DNA from: Ascaris suum
Lineage: Eukaryota > Nematoda > Chromadorea > Rhabditida > Ascarididae
DNA: 64,000 nucleotides
NCBI GenBank assembly: GCA_013433145.1
Contig: CM024170.1
Location: 7,982,366 to 8,046,365, forward strand
Reading direction: 5' to 3'
The translations under genes were made by a program, and so were the position numbers. Each line of letters opens with the position of its first letter. Position 1 is the first letter of the stretch. Positions 13,751 to 41,600 of this stretch are shown one piece after another. Below the pieces are notes generated by a model. It saw only the letters and a program-made list of their open reading frames with translations, was not told where the DNA came from and did not search any database.

Positions 13751-14617
13751 TTTATACTTATATTATCTATAGATATATTGTATTATATTATATATTTATA
13801 TATTATATTTATATTTTATATTTATATTTATATTTATATTTATATTTATATTTATATTATATATTTATATTTATATTTATATTTATATTTATATTTATAT
13901 TTATATTTATATTTATTATATTTATATTTATATTTATATTTATATATTTATATTTATATTTTATATTATATATTTATATTTATATTTATATATTATATTT
14001 ATATTTATATTATATATTTTATATTTATATTTATATATATTTATATTTATATTTATATTTATATTTATATTTATATTTATATTTATATTTATATTTATAT
14101 TTATATTATATTTATATTTATATTTTATATATATTTATATTTATATTTATATTTATATTTATATTTATATTTATATTTATATTTATATTTATATATTTAT
14201 ATTTATATTTATATTATATTTATATATATTATATTTATATTTATATTTATATTTATATTTATATTTATATTATATTTATATTTATATTTTATATTTATAT
14301 TTATATTTATATTTATATATTTATATTTATATTTATATTATATTTATATTTATATTTATATTTATATTTATATTTTATATTTATATTTTATATTTATATT
14401 TATATTTATATTTATATTTATATTTTATATTTATTTATATTATATTTATATTTATATTTATATTTATATTTATATTTATATTTATATTTATATTTATATA
14501 TATATTTATATTTTATATTTATATTATATTTATATTTATATTATATATTTTATATTTATATTTATATTTATATTTATATTTATATTTATATTTATATATA
14601 TATATTTATATTTATAC
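13751..14617. repeat. A/T-only satellite based on ATATTT
   Basis: About 860 bp consist almost only of A and T, built from the hexamer ATATTT with occasional slips to ATATT or ATAT. It produces a spurious 319-codon ORF on the plus strand made of Tyr, Ile, Leu and Phe. Expansion by slippage is the simplest origin. Confidence 0.95.
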
Positions 14618-17329
14618 GTATAGATGAACGCATTTAGCAAGCTGCAAAAGAGCACAGAATCTTTTTGGATACACTAACTGTCGATGCTTTAAGAATTCTG
14701 CTCTCAGCCAAACCAGTTGCATATTTCGCTACGTCAGAAAACACTAAAACAGAATTTTTTAGGCATACCTGTCCCTGTAATTGTGTAGTGATTATTCGCA
14801 TTGCAGAGTGCTATGTGAAGATTTAGGTGCAATAGGAACACTAATGATGTTTTAAGTCGAAAGAGAAACGTTCCCACTTCCACATTACAGGTGTGTATGA
14901 AAAAGGAAGCAAGAGTTGAGCATTAAATACAATTGCACGGAGTCAGTGATAAAATTTGCGAACTGCTTGTAAAGAGTGGCAAAAAAAATTAATTTCAACC
15001 TAATGAATAACTATTGAGGTTCATAAGAATCAACCGTTGCACGCAATCATGGACCGTGTTTGCGTGATATGCCACGAGATGTTCTCACACGAACGACCAA
15101 ATATGCGTGCGGAATGCCGTTCGAATTGCTTCAAATCAGAGCACTTCCGTAAATGCCTCAATATGTTTCGACCTAACGAAGAAACAGAAGTTTTATTCGA
15201 GGATAGTAGGCGATAAACGATCGCCATCAACATTATCTTCTTCATTTCATTTCAAATATTTCAACTGAGGATACTGAAGAAAACGCCATAAGACGCCATA
15301 AGCTTTTATTCAGTTTATTATTAGTCTGTACGATTATATCAAAAATTTGAAGATGGAAAAGAAAAATTGATGATTAGTGGCCACCTACTTGACAAGCCTA
15401 TTTCTTTTTGTAGAAATCAAGTGTGTTGAATAGATCGAGCAATAAAGGCTGTTTTCAATAAGCTCGTTGTCGTCGAATGAATTGTCCAAATTGCACGGAA
15501 AGAAGTCCAACTTTTCGCGACGATGAACTGTGATAACATAATGAGCTGCTAGCCGAATAGCAAACAGTGATCGGCGAACCCGAAGTAAGGCTACCGCACA
15601 ATTTGATGTGCGCATTTTCGAGTTCTTTCGGTCGTATTCTGCATGCCCTACTTCGTACATGAATAGTCGACAGCCTCACCTTAAGCTAACAATGCAAATG
15701 AATCCCTGGAGGAATTGCAATCCTGCAGTCGGCAATGGCAATGACACGAGTTAAGGTATATGCCTAGTTAAATAAAAACATTCGCTTTGTCAGCATGCAA
15801 ATTTTTGAGTAAATTCCGCTCTATAAATGGGTCACTCCATCGTAACACCTTTTTTCGAAGCCGAAGGATATCGCTGATATCTATATTATGAGCACCTGTC
15901 TATGTCGCTTCAAAAATGAGAATGAAATAGAAGGTGTTTACCGTTCGACTGCTTTACTGCCGACCTCTAGCGGCCGAATATTGCAGAATGGCTGAGCATT
16001 TCAGTTTTTCGACTCTGGTCACGAAATTCGGTCTGTTCGACATCTAACCATGGCTTTAAGAAGTAAAGGGCATATGGAGGAGAGTTTTGAACTCTTTATA
16101 CTGTATATGGGAATTACGCAATGTTCCTGTGGATAAGGGCGTTGTATAAGGGCGTTGTAAGTGCGTCAGCAGTATATGGCGAAAAGAGGGTGAAGAAAAG
16201 GAAGGAGTCACGAAAGGACGTGTTTGCCAGAAAAAGATCGAATAATTCACATTCGTAAATGTACGTTCAAAAATTGAGGTGCTCACCCACTGCATAACAT
16301 TTACGGCTAGAGGTCTGCGGCCGACCTATAATATTGTCAATGAAATCGTTAAGGTTTCCTGTTATCGCTTATTTTAAAATCCCGCTTGGGCTTTTATTCC
16401 CGGCATGGCGATCACTGATCGAATCAAACGACGCTTCCATCTTGCAATTTACATTTCGTCATATCCACACGGGAAGCTTAACAATTTCACAATCAGATAA
16501 TTCCTTGATCTCTCTCTTGTGTTTTATATAATCGCTCCTATAATTATATTATATCCTTAAATGCTAAATGAACAAATTATACATTCGAATTGCGTACTTT
16601 AGATTGTAACGTTGCGTATTCCTCTTGTTGAATACTGGAATGTGTGAAAATGTTTTGTGTGCAAATAAAATTCAAGCATTCAATCGTTGTAAATGAGAGC
16701 ATATAAAACTCTGCACTCTTTGCGAATATTTTTCTTATTTATCTTTCACCGAAATGAATCTTTTAGCACAGTCTGAATGTGCGAAACAATACTGAACGTT
16801 AAATAGTTGGCTGCATTTTTAAGCACGATTTAAACGTTTTTCAACGAGTTACGACTATTTATTTATATTAGATTAGATGAACTCCTTAGAGCGTTTGCTC
16901 TGGCGGCACAATCGTCACTGTAAATACCAAATTCTCTAGTTAGATACAGACCTATGGGCCGCTCGTAGTTAACGACGATTCTCATTTTCCCGTGTAGTAG
17001 GCGAAAATATTTAATATACACTTTCTCGAATTCTTCACAACTTCCATTACAAATGTTCTTAACTATCGCTTTTGGTGTTACTTTAGGTATCCGGAAGTAT
17101 TACATATTAGTGATATGTCCCAACCAACCATCACAAACTTTTAGCATATAATCGAGTAGACTTCTCAATAAATAACTAGCGATAACTATGGTACTAAAGT
17201 TTCCGCAATGCCTCCATGATGAATTGTTTCTCATCGGTATGCATAACGGTTATTACAAAACATAATAGCTCCAAAATGCATCTAATTAAGCTTGTAATTG
17301 TACACGTATGAGATGTGAGTGCTGGTGAG

Positions 17330-17373
17330 TAGTGAATATACTAGTTGATGATAGTGAATATACTAGTTGATGA
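17330..17373. repeat. Tandem duplication of a 22-bp unit
   Basis: TAGTGAATATACTAGTTGAT followed by GA occurs twice, back to back and identical, suggesting a recent slippage duplication. Confidence 0.9.
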
Positions 17374-20300
17374 CTTTATTTCAAATTTCATTTATCCCGC
17401 AAATTGCCCAGAAATTATTTACACTTGAGTAAATGATTTCCTGACAATTATATATGCTCAAAAATTTCTTCACAGTTTGACGCATTTATGAGGAATACAG
17501 AAATAATAACTCAAATTTATCTGAGGGTAATAAACTCCATCATTAAATATCGAATAGAAAAAAGGAAATTGTAAAGGATTCGACGGTGAGAATGAAACAC
17601 GTAAATTGAACTGTATCTTTTATTGCCGTAAAAATGATCATGGAAATACGATCACATACTGAGTATACAGTCAGAGACGTGCATTAAACAATGACCTTAA
17701 AAGTTTATATTAAGAAATTTCGTGAGATAATAAACAAACATAATGACGAAAGAGTCCTTATTTGCACTTCTTTCCTCATACGTCCTCATAGTGACGATTA
17801 CAGGATTCAAGCTGAAGCCGACAAGAGCATTTATCATTCAAATATGACTTCGACCATATGCTATAAGGCAAAAATATGCATATATGACTGAATAGACCTG
17901 CCGAAAATGCTAACGTTGGCTGCAAAATTTCAATTTCTTTTTTGATCCCTCCATTACAATTTACTTCGAATCCGCACTCGATGTGCAAATGCACTCATAT
18001 TTTCCACTTATGTGATGTAATTCTATATTAATCCTCTCTACATTATGCAAATGAATAATAAGCAAAAAAGCACCAAGAAAATATTAAAGGCATAAAATGG
18101 GGCGAATAATTGTGAACCAAACATATTAAATAACATCACTAGATCTTGCAAGTCGGTCTTTCAAAAAGCGTTGCAACACGTCAAACAAAGCAAATTAATC
18201 AATCCGTTAAGCATATTGATATCCAATATCCAATCAATATCCATTAATCAATACAGCAAATTAATCAGTCAAAGTAAATTAAACAATTCACATGTGCATA
18301 AGAGAGTTTGTGCTCTTCGAAAAAGGAAGCGCAACATCACTCAGTATTTTTTAAATTTGCATAAGCGATCCATGACCATAATAAAAGCGGCATCGTTGTA
18401 TCGCTGTAATTCTTCAGGGTATCGAGTGGCATATTCATCACTCGATTGCTTTAAAGTAAGTTGGTTCAGCGACACTCTGTGATCCTTACTACAGCTCTTT
18501 CCTGTCGCTCGAATTAGGCCCGATCGTTGAGTTTTTCGTCCACAGTTCCTCTCCTCCTTTCTTCTCAACAACTTATTTGACATGAGGCGATGGTTTCCGG
18601 TCGGAACAAAATATTCAGTTACATAAGAACGATCTAATGTGGGGTGGTGGACGAGCAAGGAAAGGGGTAGGGAGGTGGAAGAAAAGAATAAAATTCCTTC
18701 ACGGCGTGAGTATCGATTTCGATTCCATGCATCAAGCACAACATATGAAATGCGGGACGTGGACTGAATATCAGGATAGATGAGTACACACACACACGAC
18801 GATCAGGAGGGATGTCATCCTTGTGTGCAGTATTTCGCAATGTGACATCAGCAGGCAACTTACGTTTCACTTGTGCGTTGGAAAGTAAGCAGAACACAGT
18901 TGGCCACATTTGATGCTTTCGCATCGATTTCAGTGCGGATCAGCATAAACGTTGAGTGGAGATCGCGGAACCCGTCATACGCAGACGGCAATACAAGTTG
19001 AAATATGCGTGAAGAATGTGGCATTCCTCATATGAAACGTCCAGCTGTCAATAATTTTGACCGCTCATCAAAAACATTGACGTCACGTTGCAAAATATGG
19101 AGATCGAAAGCAGAGGTCACGCAAATGGCGATATATTCTCAGATTATGTGCGGACAGTTTGCGAACACTTAATAAATTATCAGATACAGCATTTATGCAT
19201 TATGAGAGCAGCAACGGACCACGGAGAAGCACCGCTGATCGAATGTGTGACGATAGCTGCAAACGGAACTGAGCCTCACAGCCAATTTTCCAGTCTATGC
19301 TGGGGGTGACAGTGAATGGTACAGCGAGAGGTCGCCGACCCCTTTAAAATGTTCTCACAAAATTTTCTGTAACGTCTACTGAGAATTCTTGTTGCAAAAT
19401 TTTTGAATATTTGGGCGGAGAATTTAATTCAATCGTCGTACTGGCCCTATTCTAACACACATACTGAAATCGATCGCATTTCCATTTTCTGCACGTCGAT
19501 TAAGGAAAGATCGAGGCGCTCCAGTTTCTGTAATTTTGCATATCCGTAGATCTCTGCTCTCTCCCAGCCCAGTTTCGGTTTCATCATCTCATTCCGGTCT
19601 ATCCTTAACCTCAACGTTAGGATTTCTCGTCCCAAGTATTCTGCGTTGAAAGATAAGTCTCGGTTATGAAGGAAACTGGAAAAATCATTAACTGCACAGA
19701 CAAGATTACTGCCACAAACCACACCTTGGAGTGAATGACCCACGAAATACCTCCCGCCTCTCGCTCCTCTTCTAAACTTCGCTTATCGCACTCAACATTA
19801 TTTCTGGGCGCAATTTCTAGTAGAATTACTTCGCTGCAATAGCTGTAGTTGATTTCCTAAAGCGATTTTATTGAGGGAAATTCCTCTTGCGAATATTTGT
19901 CGCCAATTTTGAAGATTCATATGGCGATGCCAGCAGTCGAGGAACATTTGTCTCGTTCAGCAGATCGTTGTGTTGTTGTGCAGTTTCAAGGTTCAGAGCG
20001 CGGCGAATACGTGCATAAAGGTACGAAGCATCCATAAGGGCATAAAACCGTTCGAGAGTTCAGGACTGATATAAGCGCCGTTCCACTCGCATACGTCACA
20101 TTCATTACGTACCTAAATCGCTGTTCATCAGCAGTGAACCGTTGGCAAAACACCGCCAAACCCAGGCCTATGCGATGAGGGAGGGCAGCAAAAATGCATT
20201 AAATCAGGTTGCCACTCGGAAAAGAGGAAGGTTTCTCTTAGAATTATGTTCTCCGAGTAGCGCATTTCTTTCAGAACGCCAACTTGTGTATATTGTACTC

Positions 20301-20778
20301 TCAAAATTCCCGTATAAGACTCACAAATTAGTTACATTAAAAGGTCCCTCCATCCCTTAAAAAAACTCGTTTTCCATTTGAGTTGCATTTCGCGCCTGAC
20401 GTGAGAAAAATGCGCAACAACAAGCTTACAGCTGTATATTTCTGCCTCTATATGTTGTCTAATTTTATTGTCCGATATGATATTATTGTGTGCTCATTTT
20501 TTATGGAGTTTTTTTGTTGGTTAAGCTGAGAGAGCACCAACAGTCCGCCGTGTGATGCCCGGTTGTATGAATACACCTGCCAATCTGCGCTTGCAGCATC
20601 AGTGCTACATTTGTCAGTAGGTGGAGACTTGGAGGTGAAAATAATTCAGAGTGCTTTAATTTTACATAAATTTTTGACGAGGAATGTATTCAAGAGAGTG
20701 AGTAGTCCCCCCTACCCTTACATGAGTAACCAGTCTAGACACCATAGTTGTTCGCTTGTAAGCCACGAGGCTATAAGC

Positions 20779-20881
<103 letters not shown>

Positions 20882-21243
20882 ATCTTGAGAGGAGGAGACG
20901 AGGAGTTTTTTCTCAACTTTGAATGTGACATGCGTATTTCGGGCATCTGTCAATTAGGACGTTTCTGTTCCCCCAAACTCTATGACCCATTGCTTAGTAT
21001 TAAAGGTCGTACAACATTGTGCACAAAGTGCACCCTTTCGATTCAGTTCAAAATCATAGAAGATTTGGACGAGGTTCTCCGATAAGGTGAGAAGGTAAAC
21101 GCAATCGTGATTCGTCATGTGGAAGGCAGCATACCAAGATGCGACAAGTAGGGTATCAAACCAACGGCAGCAACGATTCAAGATGAGGTGTTGTGCTTTC
21201 GTGAGTGATGCCTAATATAATAGGTTGGATCGACTCGGCAACG

Positions 21244-34678
<13,435 letters not shown>

Positions 34679-34813
34679 TGTGCTGTTCTCTTTTCTTTTA
34701 TTTGCTCACATACTAACTGTCACGTTTGAATTGAAGTTTATTCGCATTATTGAGCTCATTATCTCTTATGGATTTGAACGGACGAAGACAAAGTTTTTGC
34801 ATCTTTATTTATT

Positions 34814-34819
34814 AATAAA
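34814..34819 (+). promoter_or_regulatory. cul-2 poly(A) signal AATAAA
   Basis: An AATAAA hexamer on the plus strand lies about 136 nt after the cul-2 stop codon (TAG at 34,676-34,678). It is the first canonical hexamer downstream, which suggests a 3' UTR of roughly 150 nt. Confidence 0.6.
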
Positions 34820-37800
34820 ACTCGTAAATGAACTGATAGACAACTGTGGAGAATCAAGACATTTGCATCGTGGTGCAGGTTTTTGGGCATTAATGTCGTG
34901 GAACAGATTTTGAACTATGAACTAAATACCGAATCCTGCATGCCTATCGCTTAGTCTTTCGGCCGTAGCATGGCAGAGAGAACCCCAATGTGTCCCTCTT
35001 ATATGAGCATCAGTTGTTAGATTTCGACAACACGATATTTTTAACCTATACTAGACGTGACAAATACACTGTGAGCGTGTGTGAATTATTATGCCGATTT
35101 CGTGGGCGATGGATGAATCTTGCGGAGTGAATGTCTGAATTGGAACTATAGGTCATCGATTAAAAAGGCGGCTTGCAGTTTCTAAAATCTGTTCACTGCT
35201 TGGGTCATGTAAGGCAAAACGTTTGAGGCAGAATTTTTATGTAGTGTTTGAAATTTGCATTCACAATGCTTAAAATGAAGTTCGCACAAGTTGGTGCTGC
35301 TGACATATTTAATTGTTTTTGTCTATGGAATCCTATGGTGCACATCTCTGAATCACATCATCGTGTTGTTGCATTTCACTTCGCCGCTATTTCCATTTGC
35401 GATGATCCTTCGATTACGGTGTCTTTTATATTTGCTTACGTCAGGTGACAGCGGTTCCAAAAGTTCCTGTAGTTATCGCTATATCTCTGCGTCGACATAT
35501 TTTCACATCACTTTATCGCATCCAACATGGCCAATTCCGTATTCAAAAATAGAGCGGCTTATTGTTGGGAGTAGTTTGAAGCTGATTCAGAAAGGTGGAT
35601 GACAGATTGCCTATTAGGTCTACCGGTGGGACGCCACGACACACTCGTCGCTTTCTTATGAGGATTCTATAATTTATTTCGGTATTATAAAATGCCACCA
35701 TAGACTATAATTTTGTATGTGATGTATTGCTGCCATGCTGAATTACAATCGTATGGGTGTTGTCGTTAGCGTGTATAACAATCGTATTTTCGCCGTGTGG
35801 TGTATAACATCTATAAACTAGAGGGGCAAGTGCGATGTGCACTTTTGTAGTCCCGCTCATCAGACCAGCCATTTTCATAAACCTCCAACAAATAATAAAA
35901 CATACTCGATGATGTGTTCACGCTCCCACTCAGTCGACAGCTTATGCAAGTCTTCGGCGAAGGATTGTCTTCAGGAAGGGGCCGTTGTAGAAAGCAGTTG
36001 ACTGACTCTGCCATGTTTGCAAACTTTTAGACGCACTAAAATCTTTTTGGACCCCCCATGAGTCAGTGGATCAACTTGAAAGTAAAGGGCGTGACTGTGA
36101 TTCGTTTCATGCTCCTAAGTTATGCACATGGATTTTCGTAACTCCAGCCTTAACGATTTTCAAAGCATTTGTGAGTGTGTGCAGAGATGCCATCGCCGTA
36201 GTACTCTCTGCAACTGCAAATATGCAAAGCGGTGCAACGGCCACTCCGCGCAACTCACTTACCCTACCGTCATTGAAATGTTTACTGTGGATCCAAAATT
36301 CAACGCGCCCACACATGCGAGGAATTACCGGCGAATACAAAATAATTTAGAACGGAAGACAGGAGACGACCACCTTTCGGGGAACACTCGTAATTGAACA
36401 CCACAGCGTGCGGGTTTGATAATGCGCGAGCAGAGAAGCGAAGAAAAAAATGTATCATTATGCTAATTTGAAATGAGTCGGTGGGTGGGTGCCTCAACAC
36501 CAGCACTTTCGAGTTAGGAACGATGTGTTTTCCTCGCGACATCAGCGCGAAGAGGAGGCGCAGGAGCGACGGTGAGAAATCATGGGCGGAGGAGCTGCTG
36601 GAGCTGGATTTACGGTGCCGGCTTCGGAGTTGAACGGCTGCTGGTCAGCTACGTCCACTAGGCGATTTAGATTCGTCGTCCTTTGCACAGTTTCAGCTGG
36701 TTCATGTATCGCGTCCAAAGGAAATTTCCACAATGCAGCAGAATAGATTGTGCTGCGCATTTTGCATATGACGATGCTAGACGACCAGCTGTTCTTCGAA
36801 CCTCGATGACCTATGCCACAGATGACGTTACCCGTCACGAAATGGCGACGATGGGCACCATGATAACGATTGATCTGCTCTTTCGTTTTGACGTTGCGCT
36901 ATCCTGCAGGGTTATGGGTGCCAAGCATCATCACGTGGAAAACGGAATTCACTCGGTTTCCCAAGAACTCATCGGCTAACGACAAATGATCCGACTCGTA
37001 TAGACAGAAGTTGAACGGTACGCTGTCAGGAAACTCTACAGTGCGTCGGCTGTTGGTCCCTCTGTAAGGTAGGCCGGTCGGCTATAGATCAAGCGGGGAT
37101 AGTGCGCCGCACAAAGTAAATCAAAGAAAGTCAAGAGCATAGAGGCAGATTAAACGGCTGCTCAGCATGTTTCGTGAGGCTAGCCTGAGGTAGAACCGGG
37201 AGGATATAGAAGGAGTTGATGTGATCATGTATTCATTCCATCTGCTAGACTGTTCATAAGGCGGAGCGGGCATACGTGTGCCCACGGAAGCGCGTAAGAA
37301 GACGGTGGCAGCGCGGAGTTCGCCGAGTGCGACTGCGGGATCGTGCCGGCGATCGCAGCCATTGTGTGAACGAATCCCTACTTATTTGTCAGTGTATTGT
37401 ATAAGTGTGGATAAACTATTCGCCCTAATTGTCGTCTTGCACTTTACTCGACCGCATTTCGACGGAGATGCAGATCCTCAAGGAGACCCGAAGGACCAGA
37501 TGAGCCAAGGGAAGCTGATCCTTACAAGCTGACAGTCCCCAACTACGCAAGAAATAGGATAAGTATAAAATTGCATGGCTGCAATTTATGATGACAAACA
37601 TTTCTGTCTCATAGGTGTCAAAATTTAAGATGTGATTGTAGATTGATATGTAAAAAATGTTCTGAAAAACATTGTGGAATTTACGAATTTGAGAGTATTA
37701 TTTCTTTTTTTCGGGCGTCGGTCCTTTTTTCACGGTGAACTCTTTTTCGGGCAGAAATATTTATTTAATCCAAATGGACTGAAGAAGTGCTAGATAGTTC

Positions 37801-38602
37801 AACACATTATTATTGAGGCCTAATGCTTGAGTGACTTCCCTTCCAGATGTGCCGTTTCTCTTCATTTGCCTGGTGGGTACGACAAATATACAGAATCGAC
37901 AGTGCCCGCCTTCTGAATCTGAAAGCCGATTCATTGTCATTATTGAATGACGAATAGTTCCTACAAAGGAGCGGTTTTTATATGGGAATTGTTTATCCGA
38001 AGTGAATCAGTATTGGTGGGAATCGTACTTTAGAAAGATCCTTCGAACCTTCCACTGAACTTCGATGCCATCTATTTTCCAATATTGCAGTTTTTCATGA
38101 TTTTCAGCATTTATTTCGAGTTCGAATTGTGGACATTACTTCGAGGAACTCCGAATTGTCCACTCATATTTTCTCACGATTGCTTGTGCTTCGCTACCGA
38201 ACACTCACCGTCGTAAGGTAGTGCAGGAGCACCATCAGTGTACTTACTGAGACCACCACTTTTACATCCATATCAAACAGTATAAGAGGAGTTGTACCGT
38301 TTCACGTTACTGGCGATTGAGTATTTACTATTCATACTGCAAAATTCGATGCAACACATGTGTTATATCGATCAAGTTCGGTGTTAATTGTAGCGGTCGA
38401 ATATTTTTGTATAACAGAATGAAATGTACGAACAACTTTCACAGTACAAACGAAACAAATGTTTCACTTTTTTGTTGTTAGCTTTCAGTCTCTTAGTTTG
38501 ATTTTATGTCGAAGAAAAACCTCTTTGAGACATTTAAATCAAAAGCTGCTTCTCTTCGCTTATAGTTATTATTATTTGTTCACTAATAGTTTCGATGGTA
38601 TA
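34820..38602. other. Convergent intergenic region with a GC-richer block
   Basis: It lies between the 3' ends of cul-2 and the PTP gene. About 36,000-37,550 is visibly less AT-rich than its surroundings, with overlapping open frames on both strands (for example 36,542-36,838 minus and 37,278-37,532 plus). None has a motif I recognise. A decayed mobile element is one explanation. Confidence 0.5.
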
Positions 38603-38608
38603 TTTATT
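38603..38608 (-). promoter_or_regulatory. AATAAA overlapping the PTP stop codon
   Basis: The last codons on the minus strand are AGT CAA TAA followed by ATA, so the AATAAA hexamer contains the stop codon (38,604-38,606). If used, the 3' UTR would be only about 10-20 nt. This depends on the terminal exon 38,604-38,735 being right. Confidence 0.4.
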
Positions 38609-41600
38609 GACTGAAGCTAGTTATTAGTTCGTATAAATCGAGAGTGTGGTAGTGGAAAATCATTTGCTCGCTTACACCGATGAAAAATTCCTCATCTTTC
38701 ATGTCTTCCGGAGATTGGTTGATATCGTCTTCTTTCTGAAATACCATGCAATCCCTCATTCTTTCAAGAGGTTTTGACCGTTGCAAACCATTTATCTAAG
38801 TTTTAGCTTGTGAAGATCATGCTTAATTGTTGTTAACTCATATTTTGAAGCTAGCCAGTGAGAACCGTCATCGTTGTAATTAGAATTCATCCAAACACGT
38901 GCTGTAAAAACTGGGTGACTTTATTTAGAACATACGTAAAGAAGTTGGGAGGGTTTGCTATAGAGTGGTACATTAAAACGAAAACTTGGCAACCTGTGGG
39001 CTTGATTGCAGTTTTTTGATGCTTTTCACATCTATTATCTTTAAGCACTATTATGCGTTTGAGCAGAACCACTGAAAGTGGAAAACATGAAGAATTCCCT
39101 CATGAAAGAAAGTTAAGGCAGTTTTACTCTTCGGCATATGAATAAGCCAGAATTTCTTTTCTTCTGCTCTCCTGTGTTTTTTCACTGAAACATTCACTGC
39201 TGACGAAAAAATCCTCTTAACATATTATGGAACCTAAAAGGCTCCAAGTAGTGGTTGAGTAGGCGTACAGTTATGGCTGGGAGTTGCTGTCTGGCCGCAT
39301 GAGTGCTGCCACCATGGCGCACTTGTGAAGCAGTCTGTTCACTTCGTTGCCGTTAAAAAAAATGTTATAGCAGTTCCTACGCTCTCTTTGCATGATATCC
39401 TCTTTAAGCGGCTATGACGATCCGGTGGAGGAGATGAGGTGAACGGATAGCTAAGATAACAAGGAGTCAGTCAGTTTGTGTATTTGCAGAACACAAGTTC
39501 TGTCAGAATAATTTCTAACAGCCTTCTCAAATCAAACAGAAGCTGTCGTAATTTCCGTAAAAGGTGTTGTACTGAGCTTAAAGATGAACAGCGAAAGTAG
39601 AGGACCAAGAGCGTATATGATAAAAGCGAAGGATGAAACGAAGCATCCGCATTTTGCCGATATTCTAGCAGCTACTGGAAGACTACCTCGGTATTGGTAG
39701 AAAAGGATATATACAGCCTCCTGCACAATCAGAGCTCACTGGTCCTTCTTGCTCTCGCTTTCTCACCCTTATGCTCGCTATGAGTCTCTTTTACTTCATC
39801 TTCTCTCAGCTGCCACATGCAATTCTTTCGCTTAGCATGCCCTACAATACATTGCTGAAATCCTTAAAACTCGAAACTCCCACGCCGTCTAAATTGAAAT
39901 CCTTCCTGTTTACTCAGCGTTTATGAACCGCAGATCGTGAGCAACTAAACGCTGGAATGGTTAGTGCTGGTCCTTCTTTGAAACATCATCACTCGGTTAT
40001 GGTATAACGGCTACTTGTATCAAAAGATCTGGAATGGAGTGCTGTCTATGAAAAAGCATGAAATATTGACGCCACGAGGTTCTGTATTTTAGTGCGCCTC
40101 CCTCAGTAATAATCCCCTTTACCCTCATTTTGCCTTTTTGCGGCAGTATAGCATTTCATCCTCCAAAAAAATTCTCCGCCACGTCGTCACTGCCATCTTT
40201 CACAAAAACATATATTAGTCAGATTGAAAAATGATACTCCCATAAAGGCTCACCTTAGCTGCATTCTCTTGTTCCTTCTTCGACGAGTCCTCAACTTGCT
40301 TCTTAAGCGAACTTTTAACATTGAATCGGGCCATGTCCTGCTTAACGAAATCCGAATCGCAAGCATGTGCTCCGCAGAAAAACTCGATTAGGGGTGATCG
40401 CGCGTTACTCGGTTGGTCTAGTCCTGACGTTTTATCCTTCAATTCGTCAAATGACGGCTTGCACCCGCTTCCAGTCGGAAGATTTTTAAATTCATCCAAG
40501 AAACTGCTACTTTTCACGATGTGCGCAGTTTTCAGCTTGTCTGCTTTATCAATTTCACTCCCCACAGGACTCTTCGTTCCCATCTTGCGAGACTGCAGTA
40601 CCCTTTGGGAAGGATGAGGCTCTTTGGGAGATCGGAGATCTTCCTTAGAAGACAAGGACTCATCAGCGAAGGGTTGTACACTCTCCTTGAAAGAGTGCAT
40701 ATCTTCTTCTTTAGATCCCTTTATGTCATGCGTGTCTGCATCATCCTTCCAAGGTTGAATATCCTCTTTAGATCTAGAAGCTTCTGAGGCACCTGACGCC
40801 ATCTCCAATAATGCGTCGTCGGAACCAACAGTTTCAGAAGCTTCAGCGCTTTTAGATGTCATTAGGAACTTTGGTTTTATTGATGGCATCGCTTTTGATG
40901 GTTTTGTTGGTGCGACTCTATGGTCACTTTTGACCACATGATTTTCGGCATTTCGAAATTGCGACGTTGGTGGTGTTGTTAGTGAGGCGTTCTCAGCCTC
41001 CGATCCATTTGATTTTCGCAGTTTTTCCTGTGCGTCTTTCGAGTTACCTGGATGTAGGTTTTCGGTGAAGCCTCTTATGCTACCAGATTTTGATGTTTCG
41101 GAACCAACTTTCGAGCGTGAAAGGGGCTGTGAGTTCTGTTTTGAGCGTTTCTGTAATTTAAAAAAAGTTGACAAGACGGTTATGAGTAATGCGAGTACTC
41201 ACACAAACACAGGCACTTAGCTGTTCACATATGAAGTACATCCATCCACGCCCTTGCTTTCTAGTGCGGCCACTCATTAATTGGATCTTGCTAAAACGTA
41301 GTTAACATTCGAGCTCGTGCATAATATATGCAGTTGCACGGACTTGTTGATCACTTTGCTAAGCAGTTCATCACTTTGCATTCTGTGCCAAAAACTGAAT
41401 GCGCGTACATTAACCAAACAAAAGAAGCCCTCGTTAAGGTGCCAAAGAAAGTTTCCACGGAGCTCCCAAAAAATGTTTGCGGAATTTGACGTTCTTCGAA
41501 ACGTCGCGTCCAGATTCTTGTTCGCATCATAACGGATCAGGTTTAAAAAGAGATTGAAATACCGGCATGCTAAAGTTTCTAAGACCCAATGAATGCTCCA

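Noticed and set aside
13664..14623. 319-codon open frame on the plus strand
   Set aside because: It is a translation of the ATATTT satellite, giving only Tyr, Ile, Leu and Phe.
18341..18924. 150- and 96-codon minus-strand frames
   Set aside because: No recognisable domain and no compatible exon junctions.
40321..40787. Plus-strand ORFs of 88-98 codons
   Set aside because: They are antisense shadows of PTP exon 9.
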